Part shown: positions 32,638 to 42,449 of the stretch, piece by piece
How positions within the stretch are numbered: the first letter of the stretch is position 1
Layout of the letters: each line of letters starts with the position of its first letter
Source of the DNA: Aeromicrobium piscarium
Lineage (GTDB): Bacteria; Actinomycetota; Actinomycetes; Propionibacteriales; Nocardioidaceae
Reading direction: 5' to 3'
DNA length: 64,000 bases
Assembly (NCBI RefSeq): GCF_007421815.1
Contig: NZ_VLNT01000004.1
Span: 218,227-282,226, forward strand
The notes under the pieces: generated by a model
The model's input: the letters and a program-made list of their open reading frames with translations, nothing else
Databases searched by the model: none
Told to the model about the DNA's origin: nothing
Program-made: the position numbers and the translations under genes

Positions 32638-34968
32638 ATGAGCAGTGCTCAGACGGTGACCATCGACGGACGGCTGCTGCGTCTCACCCATCCCGACAAA
32701 GTGCTGTATCCGGCGACCGGCACCACGAAGGCCGAGGTGATCGACTACCTCGTGCAGGTCGCCCCGGTGATGCTGCCGCACCTCTCGGGACGTCCGGTGA
32801 CCCGCAAACGCTGGGTGAACGGCGTCGGCACCTCGGACGCGCCCGGCGATGTCTTCTTCGAGAAGAACCTCCCCGATTCGGCACCATCCTGGATCCGCCG
32901 GGTCACCGTGCAGCACCGCTCGCACCGCAATGTCTATCCGGTGTTCGCGAGCGTGGCCGATCTCGCCTGGGCCGGCCAGGTCGCCGCGCTGGAGCTGCAC
33001 GTCCCGCAGTGGCGCGTCGACGATCTCGGCGAGTCGCTCCGTCCCGATCGACTCGTCCTCGACCTCGATCCGGGCCCCGGCGCCGGGCTGGCCGAGGCCG
33101 TCGAGGTCGCCCACGCTGCCCGCGAGCTGCTCGCGGATGTCGGCCTCGAGGCGGTCCCGGTGACCTCGGGCAGCAAGGGCCTCCACCTATACTGCTCGGT
33201 CGACGGGAGCCGCGATGCGGAGTATCTGAGCTCCTTCGCCAAGCAGCTCGCGGTCGCCCTGGAGGAGGCGCACCCCGATCTCGTGGTGAGCTCGATGGCC
33301 AAGGCCAAGCGGGGCGGCAAGGTCCTCGTCGACTGGAGCCAGAACAACGGCAACAAGACCACGATCTGCCCGTACTCGCTGCGCGGTCGCGAACATCCCA
33401 CGGTCGCGGTGCCCCGGTCCTGGGACGAGTTGGACGGTGACCTCCGCCAGCTCGAGTACGGCGAGGTCCTCGAGCGGCTCCGCGACAGCGGCGACCCGAT
33501 GGCCGGGTTGGCCCCGCAGACCCCCGACCGACTCGACACATATCGCTCCATGCGCGACGCCTCCGCCACCCCCGAGCCGGTCCCGAGCGAACGGCCGCGT
33601 CCCCACGAGAGCGATGAGCTGCGCTTCGTGATCCAGGAGCACGCGGCCCGACGCCGGCACTGGGACTTCCGGCTGGAGCGAGACGGCGTGCTGGTCTCGT
33701 GGGCGCTGCCCAAGGGAGTGCCCGACGATCCGTCGCGCAACCATCTCGCCGTCCCGACCGAGGACCACCCGCTGGAGTACGCGAGCTTCCACGGCGACAT
33801 CCCGAAGGGCCAGTACGGCGCCGGGCATGTGGACATCTGGGACAGCGGCACCTACACGGCGAGCAAGTGGCGCGACGACGAGGTCATCGCCACCCTGCAT
33901 GGGAGCGACAACGGCGGTCTCGGTGGCGTCGCCCGCACCTTCGCCCTCATCCGCACCGGTGAGAACTGGCTCATCCACCTGATGAAAGACCAATGCTCCG
34001 ACCCGCCCGCCGATATCGGCTTCGTGCGGCCCATGCTCGCGACGCTGGCCGACGCTCGCGATGTCCGCGAGGGCAGGTGGGCGTTCGAGATGAAGTGGGA
34101 CGGGGTCCGGGCGGTGATCGCGGTCGACGAGGAGCGGGCCAGGATCTTCAGCCGTGCTGGCCGCGATGTCACCGCCAGCTATCCCGAGGTCGCCGAGGCG
34201 GCCCGGGAGAGCATCGCCCCCGGCACGGTGATCGACGGGGAGATCGTCGCCCTCGACGCGCAGGCGATCCCGAGCTTCGGCCTTCTGCAGCGCCGGATGG
34301 GGGTGGAGAAGGCGCGCGAGGTGCAGGCTCTGATCGACGAGGTGCCCGTCACCTATCTCGCCTTCGACCTCCTGGTGGGTGACGGGCGATCGCTGCAGGA
34401 CTCCACCTACGATGAGCGCCGCCGCGCGCTGCGCGATCTCGATCTCGGCGCCGAGATCCTCGTCACCCCCGAGGCGTTCACTGGGTCCCTGGAGGATGCG
34501 ATCGCCGCCAGCCGGCGCTCGAAGCTCGAGGGGGTCGTGGCCAAGCGTCGCGACAGCCGGTACGTGGCCGGGGAACGCTCACCCGCCTGGCTGAAGATCA
34601 AGCACCAGCATGCCCAGTCGGTCGTCGTCGGCGGCTGGCGCCCCGGTGCGCCGAAGGGCTTCGGCTCCCTGCTCGTCGGCATTCCCGGGCCCGACGGGTT
34701 GCGTTATATCGGACGTGTCGGGACGGGATTCTCGGACCGACAGCGGGCCGAGTTGAGCGCGATCCTGCGGCGCGGAAGGCGTGTGACGCCGCCTTTCGTC
34801 GACGTGCCGGCGGACGTCGCGACGGATGCGATCTGGACTTCGCCTTCGGTTGTGGGTGAAGTCGTCTACGCTGGCTGGACCGGCTCAGGGATCCTCCGCC
34901 ATGCAGTCTGGCGTGGAATACGGAAAGATCTAGGACCGGATGACGTCCACATCGAATCGAAGGAGTGA
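32638..34968 (+). CDS. ligD: ATP-dependent DNA ligase D (polymerase - phosphoesterase - ligase)
   Basis: The 776-residue enzyme has three domains in the mycobacterial order. The polymerase/primase domain (about residues 5-300) has LHLYCSVD and DLDPGPGAGL as catalytic region. The phosphoesterase (about 318-440) has RFVIQEHAARRRHWDFRLE. The ligase (about 460-770) has EMKWDGVRA with the adenylated Lys and KLEGVVAKRRDSRY. It fills and seals double-strand breaks with Ku. Second ATG (32638) chosen, eight bases after AGGAGG; ATG 32632 is too close. Four bases separate it from the next gene. Confidence 0.95.
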   Translation: MSSAQTVTIDGRLLRLTHPDKVLYPATGTTKAEVIDYLVQVAPVMLPHLSGRPVTRKRWVNGVGTSDAPGDVFFEKNLPDSAPSWIRRVTVQHRSHRNVYPVFASVADLAWAGQVAALELHVPQWRVDDLGESLRPDRLVLDLDPGPGAGLAEAVEVAHAARELLADVGLEAVPVTSGSKGLHLYCSVDGSRDAEYLSSFAKQLAVALEEAHPDLVVSSMAKAKRGGKVLVDWSQNNGNKTTICPYSLRGREHPTVAVPRSWDELDGDLRQLEYGEVLERLRDSGDPMAGLAPQTPDRLDTYRSMRDASATPEPVPSERPRPHESDELRFVIQEHAARRRHWDFRLERDGVLVSWALPKGVPDDPSRNHLAVPTEDHPLEYASFHGDIPKGQYGAGHVDIWDSGTYTASKWRDDEVIATLHGSDNGGLGGVARTFALIRTGENWLIHLMKDQCSDPPADIGFVRPMLATLADARDVREGRWAFEMKWDGVRAVIAVDEERARIFSRAGRDVTASYPEVAEAARESIAPGTVIDGEIVALDAQAIPSFGLLQRRMGVEKAREVQALIDEVPVTYLAFDLLVGDGRSLQDSTYDERRRALRDLDLGAEILVTPEAFTGSLEDAIAASRRSKLEGVVAKRRDSRYVAGERSPAWLKIKHQHAQSVVVGGWRPGAPKGFGSLLVGIPGPDGLRYIGRVGTGFSDRQRAELSAILRRGRRVTPPFVDVPADVATDAIWTSPSVVGEVVYAGWTGSGILRHAVWRGIRKDLGPDDVHIESKE

Positions 34969-34971
34969 GCG

Positions 34972-35340
34972 ATGGGAAAGCGCAAGAAGGCCAAGGCTCT
35001 GCGCGCGCAGGTCGAGGAGCTGGCAGGACATCTGCCTGATCGGGAGGAGTTCGCCGATCTCCGCGACCAGGTGGTGGATCGTCTCCCCGACAAGAAGGAG
35101 CTGGTCTCGCTGCGTGACCAGCTCATCGACCGCCTGCCCGATGATGTCAGCGATCGCCTGCCGGTCGAGACCAAGAAGAAGAAGCGCTTCAAGGCCGTCC
35201 GCCGCCTCGCGGTCGTCGGTCTGGTCGCCGCCGGGATCGGTGGTGTCGTCGCCTACCTGAAGGCCAAGGCCGACGACGCCCAGGTGCCGCCGTACACCCC
35301 GCCGCCGAGCCCCACGGATCCGCCCAAGCCCGCGGTCTGA
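34972..35340 (+). CDS. Small Lys/Asp-rich protein with tandem repeat, one helix and Pro-rich tail
   Basis: The 122-residue protein has a charged N-terminus with a near repeat: DREEFADLRDQVVDRLPD then KKELVSLRDQLIDRLPD, and a shorter third copy DVSDRLPV. A basic run (KKKKRFKAVRR) precedes one hydrophobic helix (LAVVGLVAAGIGGVVAYL), then a Pro-rich end (PPYTPPPSPTDPPKP). No known family. ATG 34972 follows GGAGTGAGC, three bases after the ligD stop, so it is cotranscribed with ligD and may be envelope- or nucleoid-linked; unproven. Confidence 0.6.
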   Translation: MGKRKKAKALRAQVEELAGHLPDREEFADLRDQVVDRLPDKKELVSLRDQLIDRLPDDVSDRLPVETKKKKRFKAVRRLAVVGLVAAGIGGVVAYLKAKADDAQVPPYTPPPSPTDPPKPAV

Positions 35341-35388
35341 GACTTCGCAGCTGACGACGGGCGAGGAAGGTGCCCCTGACATGACGAA

Positions 35389-35415
35389 GCGGCCCCCGAG
35401 CGTATCGGGGGCCGC
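35389..35415. terminator. Bidirectional terminator
   Basis: GCGGCCCCCGA (35389-35399) and TCGGGGGCCGC (35405-35415) form a perfect 11-bp stem with a 5-base loop, between the ligD operon and the convergent CsbD gene. No U tract on either side. Confidence 0.8.
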
Positions 35416-35432
35416 ATCGTCGAGGGAGAGCC

Positions 35433-35606
35433 TCAGTCCTTGAAGGCGTCCTTGACGTTCTCGCCGGCCTGCTTGAAGCTCGACTTCGTCTGGTCGCCCT
35501 TGCCCTCGGCCTCCTTGGACTTGTCGTCGGTGACCTTGCCGGTGGCCTCCTTCGCCTTGCCCTTGAGGTCCTCGGCCGCGTTCTTGATCTTGTCGTCCAG
35601 TCCCAT
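35433..35606 (-). CDS. CsbD family stress protein
   Basis: The 57-residue protein starts MGLDDKIKNAAEDLKGKAKE and is Lys/Asp/Ala-rich throughout, typical of CsbD-like general stress proteins that form short charged helices. Related proteins are known to rise under sigma-B-type stress control; function is not known. ATG 35606 follows GAAAGGA by about 12 bases. Confidence 0.85.
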   Translation of the reverse strand: MGLDDKIKNAAEDLKGKAKEATGKVTDDKSKEAEGKGDQTKSSFKQAGENVKDAFKD

Positions 35607-35724
35607 GGGTACTCAGTCCTTTCGATGGGGGCCTGATGTCTCCAGTGAACCGCGCACACCGCCGACGCGCATCTTGAACAGCACCCCACGGCCGTGATAT
35701 GTGCCATGTCGAGAACCCGACTGC

Positions 35725-35802
35725 GGTACATGAGCAACCTCATCGGAACGCGATGGGGTTGACGGTCTACCCCCACGGACGTGGTGAGGTTGACCAGCTA
35801 CC
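35725..35802. repeat. Three-unit intergenic array (family F2)
   Basis: Three 15-base units start at 35725 (GGTACATGAGCAACC, inverted), 35757 (GGTTGACGGTCTACC) and 35788 (GGTTGACCAGCTACC), i.e. 32 and 31 bases apart. The forward pattern is GGTTGANNNNNYACC. Lies upstream of the CsbD gene and 17 bases past the PfkB stop. The rest of the 35607-35818 gap holds no gene. Confidence 0.65.
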
Positions 35803-35818
35803 GCTCGACCGCAGGTTC

Positions 35819-36694
35819 CTAGTGGTCCAGTTCGGAGCGGGTGGGCGGGTCGGCGCCGGGCCGGCTCACCGTGATCGCCGCGATCCGCAGCGCTCGCTCG
35901 GCGACCTCGTCGAGATCCCACGCGGCCGGCGATGCCGAGAGGGTGGCATCCACAAGCGCGGCCATCAGGCTGTCCCCCGCTCCCACCGTGTCGCTGACCT
36001 CCACCCGCGGCGCGGGATACTCCCGCACGCGGTCACCGAGGCCGAAGACCTCGACGCCCTCGCCTCCACGGGTCAGCACGACCGACTCCGGACCGAGCCC
36101 CGCCCAACGCTCCGCGACCTCCCGCGCCGGCTCGGCGGGATACAGCCAGGCGAGGTCCTCGTCGCTCACCTTGACCAGCGTGCTGCGCCGCACCCAGTCC
36201 TCGACGAGGGCGCGGCTCTCCTCGCGCGGCGGGATGAGGCTCGGACGGATGTTCGGGTCGTAGGTCACCACGATGTCGTCGCCGAGACCGTCGATGAGCT
36301 CACGGACACGCCCGGCTCCTGGCTCGCGCAATGCCGACAGCGAACCGATGTGGACCACCCGCGGTGCGTCGTCGATGCTCAGCGAGGCGATGTCCCACAC
36401 GAGATCGAAGTCGTACTGGGCGCTGCCGTCCGCCGCCAGGGTCGCCCGCGCCGTCGCGGTGCGCGCGAGCGGATGCGCGTCGACCTCGACATCCGAATCC
36501 CCCAGCCACCCGCGGACACGCCGACCGCGGTCGTCATCGCCGAGGGCGGTCAGCAGCCGCACCGATCGCTCGAGCCGGCCGAGACCCAGCGCGACATTGG
36601 CCGGACTCCCGCCCGGGTACTCGTCGTCCCCGCGTCCGGGACGCACGATGATGTCGACGAGAGCCTCACCGATGACCATGACCTCTGCACCCAC
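35819..36694 (-). CDS. PfkB-family carbohydrate kinase (fructokinase-like)
   Basis: The 291-residue kinase has the two PfkB signatures: GGSPANVALGLGRL near residue 29 and DTVGAGDSLMAAL near residue 243 (catalytic Asp in GAGD). It should phosphorylate a sugar, most likely fructose or a related ketose. GTG 36694 follows GGGAGGATGGCGCC; ATG 36679 is an alternative. It lies directly downstream of the GH15 gene, and zwf is upstream of that, giving a small sugar-use cluster. Confidence 0.88.
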   Translation of the reverse strand: MGAEVMVIGEALVDIIVRPGRGDDEYPGGSPANVALGLGRLERSVRLLTALGDDDRGRRVRGWLGDSDVEVDAHPLARTATARATLAADGSAQYDFDLVWDIASLSIDDAPRVVHIGSLSALREPGAGRVRELIDGLGDDIVVTYDPNIRPSLIPPREESRALVEDWVRRSTLVKVSDEDLAWLYPAEPAREVAERWAGLGPESVVLTRGGEGVEVFGLGDRVREYPAPRVEVSDTVGAGDSLMAALVDATLSASPAAWDLDEVAERALRIAAITVSRPGADPPTRSELDH

Positions 36695-36730
36695 GGCGCC
36701 ATCCTCCCACTGCCCCGGCCCGCCGAGCGG

Positions 36731-38557
36731 TCAGCCCAGGGCGCGATCGAGATTGAGTGCGGCGCTGATGAGCGCCAGGTGGGTGAACGCCTGCGGGAAG
36801 TTGCCGAGCTGATCGCCCGTCGCCCCGACCTGCTCGGCATACAGCCCGAGGTGGTTGGCATAGGTGAACATCTTCTCCAGCGCGATCTCGGCCTCCTCCA
36901 GACGGCCCGCCCGGGTCAGCGCCTCGACGTACCAGAAGGAGCACAGGCTGAACGTGCCCTCCTCACCGTCGAGTCCGTCCGGGGCGTGGTCGATGTCGTA
37001 GCGGAAGACGAGACTGTCGGCCACGAGCCGCTCCTCGATCGCGGCGAGCGTGGACAGGAAGCGGGGATCGACCGGGGAGGTGAACTTGACCATCGGCATC
37101 AGCAGCACCCCGGCGTCCAGAGCCGAGCCGCCCTCGGACTGTACGAAGGCCTGCAGCTTCTCGTTCCAGCAGTTCTCCATGATCGCCGCGTGGATCTCGT
37201 CACGGACACGCGACCACTCCTCCAGGTCGCCGGGCAGGCTGCGGAAGCGTGCCATCCGGATCATCCGCTCGACGGCGACCCAGCACATGAGCCGGGAGGT
37301 GGTGTGCTTGCGGCCCTCCTCGCGGATCTCCCACATGCCGGCGTCCTCGTCGTCCCAGTGCTCGAGCAGCCAGTCGAGCACGCGACGCAGGTCGGACCAC
37401 GCATCCTGGCTGATGCCCGGGCCGTACTTGTTGTAGAGGTAGATCGAGTCGATGACCTCGCCGTAGATGTCCAACTGCAGCTGGTCGACCGCGGCATTGC
37501 CGACCCGGACGGGCTGGGAGTCCAGGTAGCCCCGCAGGTGATCCAGCGCATGCTCGTCGACCGGGGTGTCGCCGTCGATGTCGTAGAGCACCCGCAACGG
37601 ACCGAGATCGTGGTCGGCGTGCTCCTCGTCGCCCAGTCGTTCGGAGAGCCACCGCACGAAGGCGCCGGCCTCGTCGGTGAACCCCAGGCGCAGCAGGCCG
37701 TACAAGGTGAACCCGGCGTCGCGAATCCACACATACCGGTAGTCCCAGTTGCGCCCGCCGCCGACCCGCTCGGGCAGGCTCGTGGTCGGCGCGGCCACCA
37801 CCGCCCCACTCGGCTCGTGCGTCAGCAGCTTCAAGGTGATGGCGGAGCGATGGACCGTCTCGCGCCATCGGCCCTGGTAGCGCGAGGTCGCCAGCCACCC
37901 GCGCCAGAAGCGCGAGGTCTTCTCGAACAGTGCGTGGGTGTCCTCGTCGCCGCAGGGCTCGAGGACGTCGCCGTCCTCGAGCGCTTCGAGCACGAACAGG
38001 GCGGACTCGCCGCTGTCGAGCATGACATCGGCGCATACATCGGGGCCGTCGATCGTGAGCTCAGCCGTCGAGCTGAGACCCAGCCGCGTGCGCGGGCCGG
38101 TCAGGAGGACACCGCCGTCGACCCCCTCCAGGTGGGGATCCTCGCGGGCGTAGTCCGGTCTCACGGCCACCCGGGTCGAGATCCAGGCCCTCCCCCGCAC
38201 GGCGGTGACGCGACGCACCAGCCGCTGTCGGTGGTCGTCATCGTGTGCGCCGGTGACCGGCATGAGGTCGTGGACCTCGACCACCCCCTCCTCGGTGAGG
38301 AATCGGGTAGCAAGGATCGCGGTGTCGGGGAAGTAGAACTGCTGCGTGCGGACCGCGCCGTCGACCGGGCGCAGGGCCCACGAGCCTCCCTTCTCGGGGT
38401 CGAGCAGAGAAGCGAAGACACTCGGCTGGTCGAAGCGGCTCGGACAGAACCACGAGACCGTGCCGTCGGTGCCCACGAGGGCCGCGGTGCGCAGGTCGCC
38501 GATGAGACCGTGATCGGCGATGGGCAGGAACTCCGGGCCTCCGTCCTCCTCAGCCAT
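36731..38557 (-). CDS. Glycoside hydrolase family 15 protein (glucoamylase/trehalase-like)
   Basis: The 608-residue protein has no signal peptide and so is cytoplasmic. The N-terminal beta domain ([36 protein letters not shown]) and the alpha/alpha barrel with [28 protein letters not shown] (general acid region) and [24 protein letters not shown] (second catalytic Glu region) match GH15. Actinobacterial relatives include trehalases and glucan hydrolases. ATG 38557 overlaps the zwf stop by eight bases, so the sugar released may feed directly to glucose-6-phosphate oxidation. Confidence 0.88.
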   Translation of the reverse strand: MAEEDGGPEFLPIADHGLIGDLRTAALVGTDGTVSWFCPSRFDQPSVFASLLDPEKGGSWALRPVDGAVRTQQFYFPDTAILATRFLTEEGVVEVHDLMPVTGAHDDDHRQRLVRRVTAVRGRAWISTRVAVRPDYAREDPHLEGVDGGVLLTGPRTRLGLSSTAELTIDGPDVCADVMLDSGESALFVLEALEDGDVLEPCGDEDTHALFEKTSRFWRGWLATSRYQGRWRETVHRSAITLKLLTHEPSGAVVAAPTTSLPERVGGGRNWDYRYVWIRDAGFTLYGLLRLGFTDEAGAFVRWLSERLGDEEHADHDLGPLRVLYDIDGDTPVDEHALDHLRGYLDSQPVRVGNAAVDQLQLDIYGEVIDSIYLYNKYGPGISQDAWSDLRRVLDWLLEHWDDEDAGMWEIREEGRKHTTSRLMCWVAVERMIRMARFRSLPGDLEEWSRVRDEIHAAIMENCWNEKLQAFVQSEGGSALDAGVLLMPMVKFTSPVDPRFLSTLAAIEERLVADSLVFRYDIDHAPDGLDGEEGTFSLCSFWYVEALTRAGRLEEAEIALEKMFTYANHLGLYAEQVGATGDQLGNFPQAFTHLALISAALNLDRALG

Positions 38558-39965
38558 CGTCGCGTCCGACCCGCCACCCGATGGCGCCGGGCAGTTCCAG
38601 CGCGGCCTCCGGCCCCCACGACCCCTGGGCATAGGGCACCGGCTCGGGAGGGTCGTCCAAGACCGGTGTCACGACCTGCCACAGACGGTCGATCTCGTCC
38701 GAACGCGTGAACAGGGTCTGCTCGCCGCGCATGGCGTCGAGCAGCAGACGCTCGTAGGCCTCCAAGGGAGCGGACTCCGTCTCGGCCGGCACCTCGATCG
38801 CGACGGCCGAGCGCACCAGAGACATCTCCGGGCCCGGCCGCTTCGCCCAGATCTCCATCCCGATCTCGGGCTCGTCGCCGATCTCGAGGACGAGCTGATC
38901 CGGGCAGTCGATCTGATCGCCGAAGCGGCCGCCGGCCGGTGTGCGGAAGGTGAGGGTGATGGTGCGGCGGGTCGCGGCCAGCGCCTTGCCGGTGCGCAGA
39001 TAGAAAGGCACACCGTCCCACCGGTCGTTGTCGACGAACACCTCCGCCGCCACGAAGGTCTCCACCTGCGACTGGGGATCGACATCGTCCTCGTCGCGGT
39101 AACCCTCGTACTGCCCGAAGACCACCCGCTCGGGGTCGAGCGGCTTCATCGCGGCGAAGACCTTGGCCTTCTCATTGCGCAGGCTCAGCGCGTCGAGGTG
39201 CACGGGAGGTTCCATGGCGACGAAGCCGAGCACCTGACTCAGGTGGGTCACGATCATGTCGCGGAAGGCGCCGATGCCCTCGTAGAACGAGCCACGGCCT
39301 TCGATGGTGAGCTCCTCGGGCACGTCGATCTGCACCGAGGCCACGTGTCCGCGATTCCAGGCCGGCTCGAGCAGACCGTTGGCGAAGCGCAAGGCCAGGA
39401 TGTTCTGCACCGCCTCCTTGCCGAGGAAGTGGTCGATGCGGAAGACCTGGTCCTCGGCGACCACCTCCTTCAAGGCCGCGTCCAACTCGCGCGACGAGGG
39501 CAGGTCGCTGCCGAAGGGCTTCTCGACGATGAGCCGTGCCCCGTCCGCGATGCCGGTCTCCCCCAGCATCCGCACGATCCCGGTCATGGCCGAGGGAGGC
39601 ACCGACAGGTAGACGAGCACGCGGGCGTCGCCGCCCAGCTCGTCGCGTGCATCGCCGACCGCAGCCGCGAGATCCTCACCGTCGTCGGCCGAGGTCACGA
39701 ACGAGGCCCGGTCGGTCAGCCTCTCCGCCACGGCCGGATCGGTATCGCCGACGAAGCGGTCGAGCGCCCCCTCGATGACCGCACCGAAGTCCCCGCCCTC
39801 GGGCTCGTGCCGGCCGGTCCCGATGAGGCGGAAGTCCGGGGGCAGCAGACCGGCCGCGGCGAGCGCGTACAGGCCCGGATAGAGCTTGCGACTAGCGAGG
39901 TCGCCGTTGGCGCCGAACAGGACGATGACCTGCGGCTCGAGATGATCGGACGGGGTGGACTCCAC
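38550..39965 (-). CDS. zwf: Glucose-6-phosphate 1-dehydrogenase
   Basis: The 471-residue enzyme makes 6-phosphogluconolactone and NADPH. It has [23 protein letters not shown] at the N-terminus (NADP site) and the active-site signature [21 protein letters not shown] near residue 180 (substrate His and Lys). GTG 39965 follows GAGGAGCGATCC; in-frame codons upstream lack a site. First gene of the zwf - GH15 - PfkB set, no 6-phosphogluconolactonase here. Confidence 0.95.
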   Translation of the reverse strand: MESTPSDHLEPQVIVLFGANGDLASRKLYPGLYALAAAGLLPPDFRLIGTGRHEPEGGDFGAVIEGALDRFVGDTDPAVAERLTDRASFVTSADDGEDLAAAVGDARDELGGDARVLVYLSVPPSAMTGIVRMLGETGIADGARLIVEKPFGSDLPSSRELDAALKEVVAEDQVFRIDHFLGKEAVQNILALRFANGLLEPAWNRGHVASVQIDVPEELTIEGRGSFYEGIGAFRDMIVTHLSQVLGFVAMEPPVHLDALSLRNEKAKVFAAMKPLDPERVVFGQYEGYRDEDDVDPQSQVETFVAAEVFVDNDRWDGVPFYLRTGKALAATRRTITLTFRTPAGGRFGDQIDCPDQLVLEIGDEPEIGMEIWAKRPGPEMSLVRSAVAIEVPAETESAPLEAYERLLLDAMRGEQTLFTRSDEIDRLWQVVTPVLDDPPEPVPYAQGSWGPEAALELPGAIGWRVGRDDG

Positions 39966-40121
39966 GGATCGCTCCTCGCAGATGGACGGGGATTTCACGC
40001 TACGACCGTGGGCGTCCACCTGCACGATGAAGGCGACAGGGCCCCCAGATGCGCTCCGGCGGCACAGGGATTAGTGTGGACCGCTTACCCTTGAGCCGGT
40101 CATCAGAAATCAGGGAGCACC

Positions 40122-41216
40122 ATGGGCAAGCGCGGCCGGCACATCATCCGCCCCAAGCGCAAACGACGGATCATCACCAGCGTGATCGTGGCCGTCGTGC
40201 TGCCCGTGCTCCTCGTGGGCGGTATCGCGCTCAAGCTCGCCGGCAATGTGAAGACGATCGATGTCGACACCACGGCGGCCTCCGAGCCCGATGGTCCGCT
40301 GAACATCCTCATCATCGGCTCGGACAGCCGCTCGGCCGGTGAGGGCAAGTACGGCGAGGACGACGGCAGCGGGCGCAGCGACTCGATGGTCCTCGCGCAT
40401 CTCTCCGAGGACGACTCCCGGGTCGACGCCGTGCAGATCCCGCGCGATCTCACCACCGAGGTCCCCGCCTGCGAGGACGACGGCTTCGCCGGTGGCCTCA
40501 GCATGATCAACGCCACCTTCGAGTACGGTCCCGGCTGCGCCGTGAAAGCCGTACAGGAGGTGACCGGGGTTCCGGTTCACCACTTCGTCGTGCTCGACTT
40601 CGACGGTTTCGCCGGCATGGTCGATGCGATCGGCGGCATCGAGATGTGCTTGGAGGAGCCGGTGCGCGACGAGCTCTCGATGGTCGACCTGGACGCGGGC
40701 CGGCACGAGCTCGACGGCGAGCAGGCCCTCGCCTTGGCGCGCACCCGGCACGCCTTCGGCGACGGATCGGACATCGCCCGCCTCGAACATCAACAGCTGG
40801 TGATGTCCTCGATCGCGCAGAAGGCCACCAGCCAGGGCGTGCTGACCCGTCCCGATCGTCTCGTGCGGCTGCTCGACGCGGTCACCAAGTCGCTCACGGT
40901 GGACGACGAGCTGGGGAGTGTCGGCGACATGACCGGGCTCGCGCGCCGGCTCGCGCGGGTGCCGCTCTCGGGCATCACCTTCCAGGTCATGCCCTGGCAG
41001 CCCGCCAGCTTCGACGAGAACCGCGTCGAGATGACCGACGAGGCTCGCACGCTCTTCGCTGCGCTGCGCGACGATGTCCCTCCGGGCCAGGAGCCGGCGG
41101 CGGAGGAGACCACGGAGCCTGCCGATCCTGCGGCCCCCGAGCAGCCCGAACAGCCCGGTTCCTCCACTGGTCCGAGCGCCGGCGCCACCACCGCCGACAC
41201 CTCCATCTGCGGCTGA
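40122..41216 (+). CDS. LCP family (LytR-CpsA-Psr) cell wall glycopolymer transferase
   Basis: The 364-residue protein has a basic N-terminus and one helix (residues 18-38, ITSVIVAVVLPVLLVGGIAL), then the LCP domain with NILIIGSDSR, GRSDSMVLAHLSEDDSRVDAVQIPRDL, GVPVHHFVVLDFDGFAGMVDAIGGI and ARTRHAFGDGSDIARLEHQQL, the pyrophosphate-binding Arg/Asp set. It attaches glycopolymers to peptidoglycan. A Pro/Glu/Thr-rich tail ends in CG. ATG 40122 follows GGGAGCACC. The gene ends at the F2 array. Confidence 0.92.
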   Translation: MGKRGRHIIRPKRKRRIITSVIVAVVLPVLLVGGIALKLAGNVKTIDVDTTAASEPDGPLNILIIGSDSRSAGEGKYGEDDGSGRSDSMVLAHLSEDDSRVDAVQIPRDLTTEVPACEDDGFAGGLSMINATFEYGPGCAVKAVQEVTGVPVHHFVVLDFDGFAGMVDAIGGIEMCLEEPVRDELSMVDLDAGRHELDGEQALALARTRHAFGDGSDIARLEHQQLVMSSIAQKATSQGVLTRPDRLVRLLDAVTKSLTVDDELGSVGDMTGLARRLARVPLSGITFQVMPWQPASFDENRVEMTDEARTLFAALRDDVPPGQEPAAEETTEPADPAAPEQPEQPGSSTGPSAGATTADTSICG

Positions 41217-41240
41217 GGCCAGCTCTCCCCGCCTCGTGGC

Positions 41241-41359
41241 GGTAGCTGGTCAACCCTTCGCGCCTCCGTCCCGTGCGCAGCGGTAGCTGGTCAACCCCAT
41301 CCAGCCTCGATGACGTTGACCAGCTACCCCTACCCGCGACGAGAGGTTGATGGCCTACC
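41241..41359. repeat. Four-unit intergenic array (family F2)
   Basis: Units GGTAGCTGGTCAACC start at 41241 and 41282 (same orientation); inverted units follow at about 41314 (GTTGACCAGCTACC from 41315) and 41345 (GGTTGATGGCCTACC). Starts are 41, 32 and 31 bases apart. Units 2 and 3 form a perfect 14-bp stem; units 1 and 4 pair imperfectly around them. It fills the gap between the LCP gene (ends 41216) and drrA. The remaining 91 bases hold the drrA promoter. Confidence 0.7.
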
Positions 41360-41450
41360 GCCCTCTGGCGCGTATCGACGTGGTGGCCGCTAGATCGGAT
41401 CTAGCGGGCTCCTCGCGCCTTCTGGGTGAAACCAACGAGAGGAGTGAGCC

Positions 41451-42449
41451 GTGTCCGATGCGGCCATCGAAGTCCGCGGACTCGTCAAGAGATTCGGCGA
41501 CACCGCCGCGGTCGACGGAATCGACCTGACCGTGCCCGCCGGGACGGTCTACGGCGTCCTCGGCCCCAACGGAGCCGGCAAGACGACCACCGTGAAGATG
41601 CTGGCGACCTTGCTGCGTCCCGACGACGGGGAGGCCCGCGTCTTCGGCCACGATGTCGTCCGCGAGGCCGATACCGTGCGCGGTCTCGTCGCGATGACCG
41701 GTCAGTACGCCTCGGTCGACGAGGACCTCACCGGCCACGAGAACCTCGTCCTGCTCGGCCGGCTGCTGGGCTACTCGAAGAAGGCGGCCGCTGCGCGATC
41801 CGATCTCTTCCTCGAGACGCTCGGCCTGACCGCCGCCGCACGGCGTCAGGTCAAGAACTACTCCGGCGGCATGCGCCGGCGACTCGATATCGCCGCGAGC
41901 CTGCTGTCGGTGCCCCAGCTGCTGTTCCTGGACGAGCCCACCACCGGGCTCGACCCGCGCAGCCGCAACCAGGTGTGGGAGATCATCCGCGCCATCGTGG
42001 GCCAGGGCACCACAGTGCTGCTCACCACGCAGTACCTCGACGAGGCCGACCAGCTCGCCTCCCGCATCGCCGTGATCGACGAGGGCAAGGTCATCGCCGA
42101 GGGCACCAAGGGCGAGCTCAAGGCCTCGATCGGGCTCGGCAGCGTCCACGTCCGGCTGCGCGATGCCGAACGACGCGAGCAGGCCGCGGCCATCCTCGCG
42201 GAGACCCTCGCGGCGGACATCCAGCGCGACGCCGACCCGGTGGCGCTCACCGCACGCGTCCGCGAGAGCGGTGACGGCGGGACGAGCCCGGTCAACGAGA
42301 TGGCGGCCCATCAGACGGGCGTGGCCCTCGGCGAGCTCGCCCGCGCGGGCATCGTCGTCGATGCCTTCTCGATGGGCCAGCCGAGCCTCGACGAGGTCTT
42401 CCTCGCCCTCACCGACCGACCCGCGACAGCAGAGGAGGATGCGGCATGA
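41451..42449 (+). CDS. ABC-2 exporter ATP-binding protein (DrrA-like)
   Basis: The 332-residue ATPase has Walker [12 protein letters not shown], signature [16 protein letters not shown], Walker [13 protein letters not shown] and an extended C-terminal domain ([32 protein letters not shown]) seen in daunorubicin-type exporters. With the permease at 42446 it expels a drug or lipid. GTG 41451 follows GAGAGGAGTGAGCC. A 4-base overlap couples the two genes. Confidence 0.92.
   Translation: MSDAAIEVRGLVKRFGDTAAVDGIDLTVPAGTVYGVLGPNGAGKTTTVKMLATLLRPDDGEARVFGHDVVREADTVRGLVAMTGQYASVDEDLTGHENLVLLGRLLGYSKKAAAARSDLFLETLGLTAAARRQVKNYSGGMRRRLDIAASLLSVPQLLFLDEPTTGLDPRSRNQVWEIIRAIVGQGTTVLLTTQYLDEADQLASRIAVIDEGKVIAEGTKGELKASIGLGSVHVRLRDAERREQAAAILAETLAADIQRDADPVALTARVRESGDGGTSPVNEMAAHQTGVALGELARAGIVVDAFSMGQPSLDEVFLALTDRPATAEEDAA

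Noticed and set aside
35699..38710. Plus-strand open frame of 1003 codons
   Set aside because: It is antisense to the PfkB and GH15 genes, both clear family members. Its product is full of Arg, Gly, His, Asp and Leu runs with no domain, as expected of the opposite frame in high-GC DNA.
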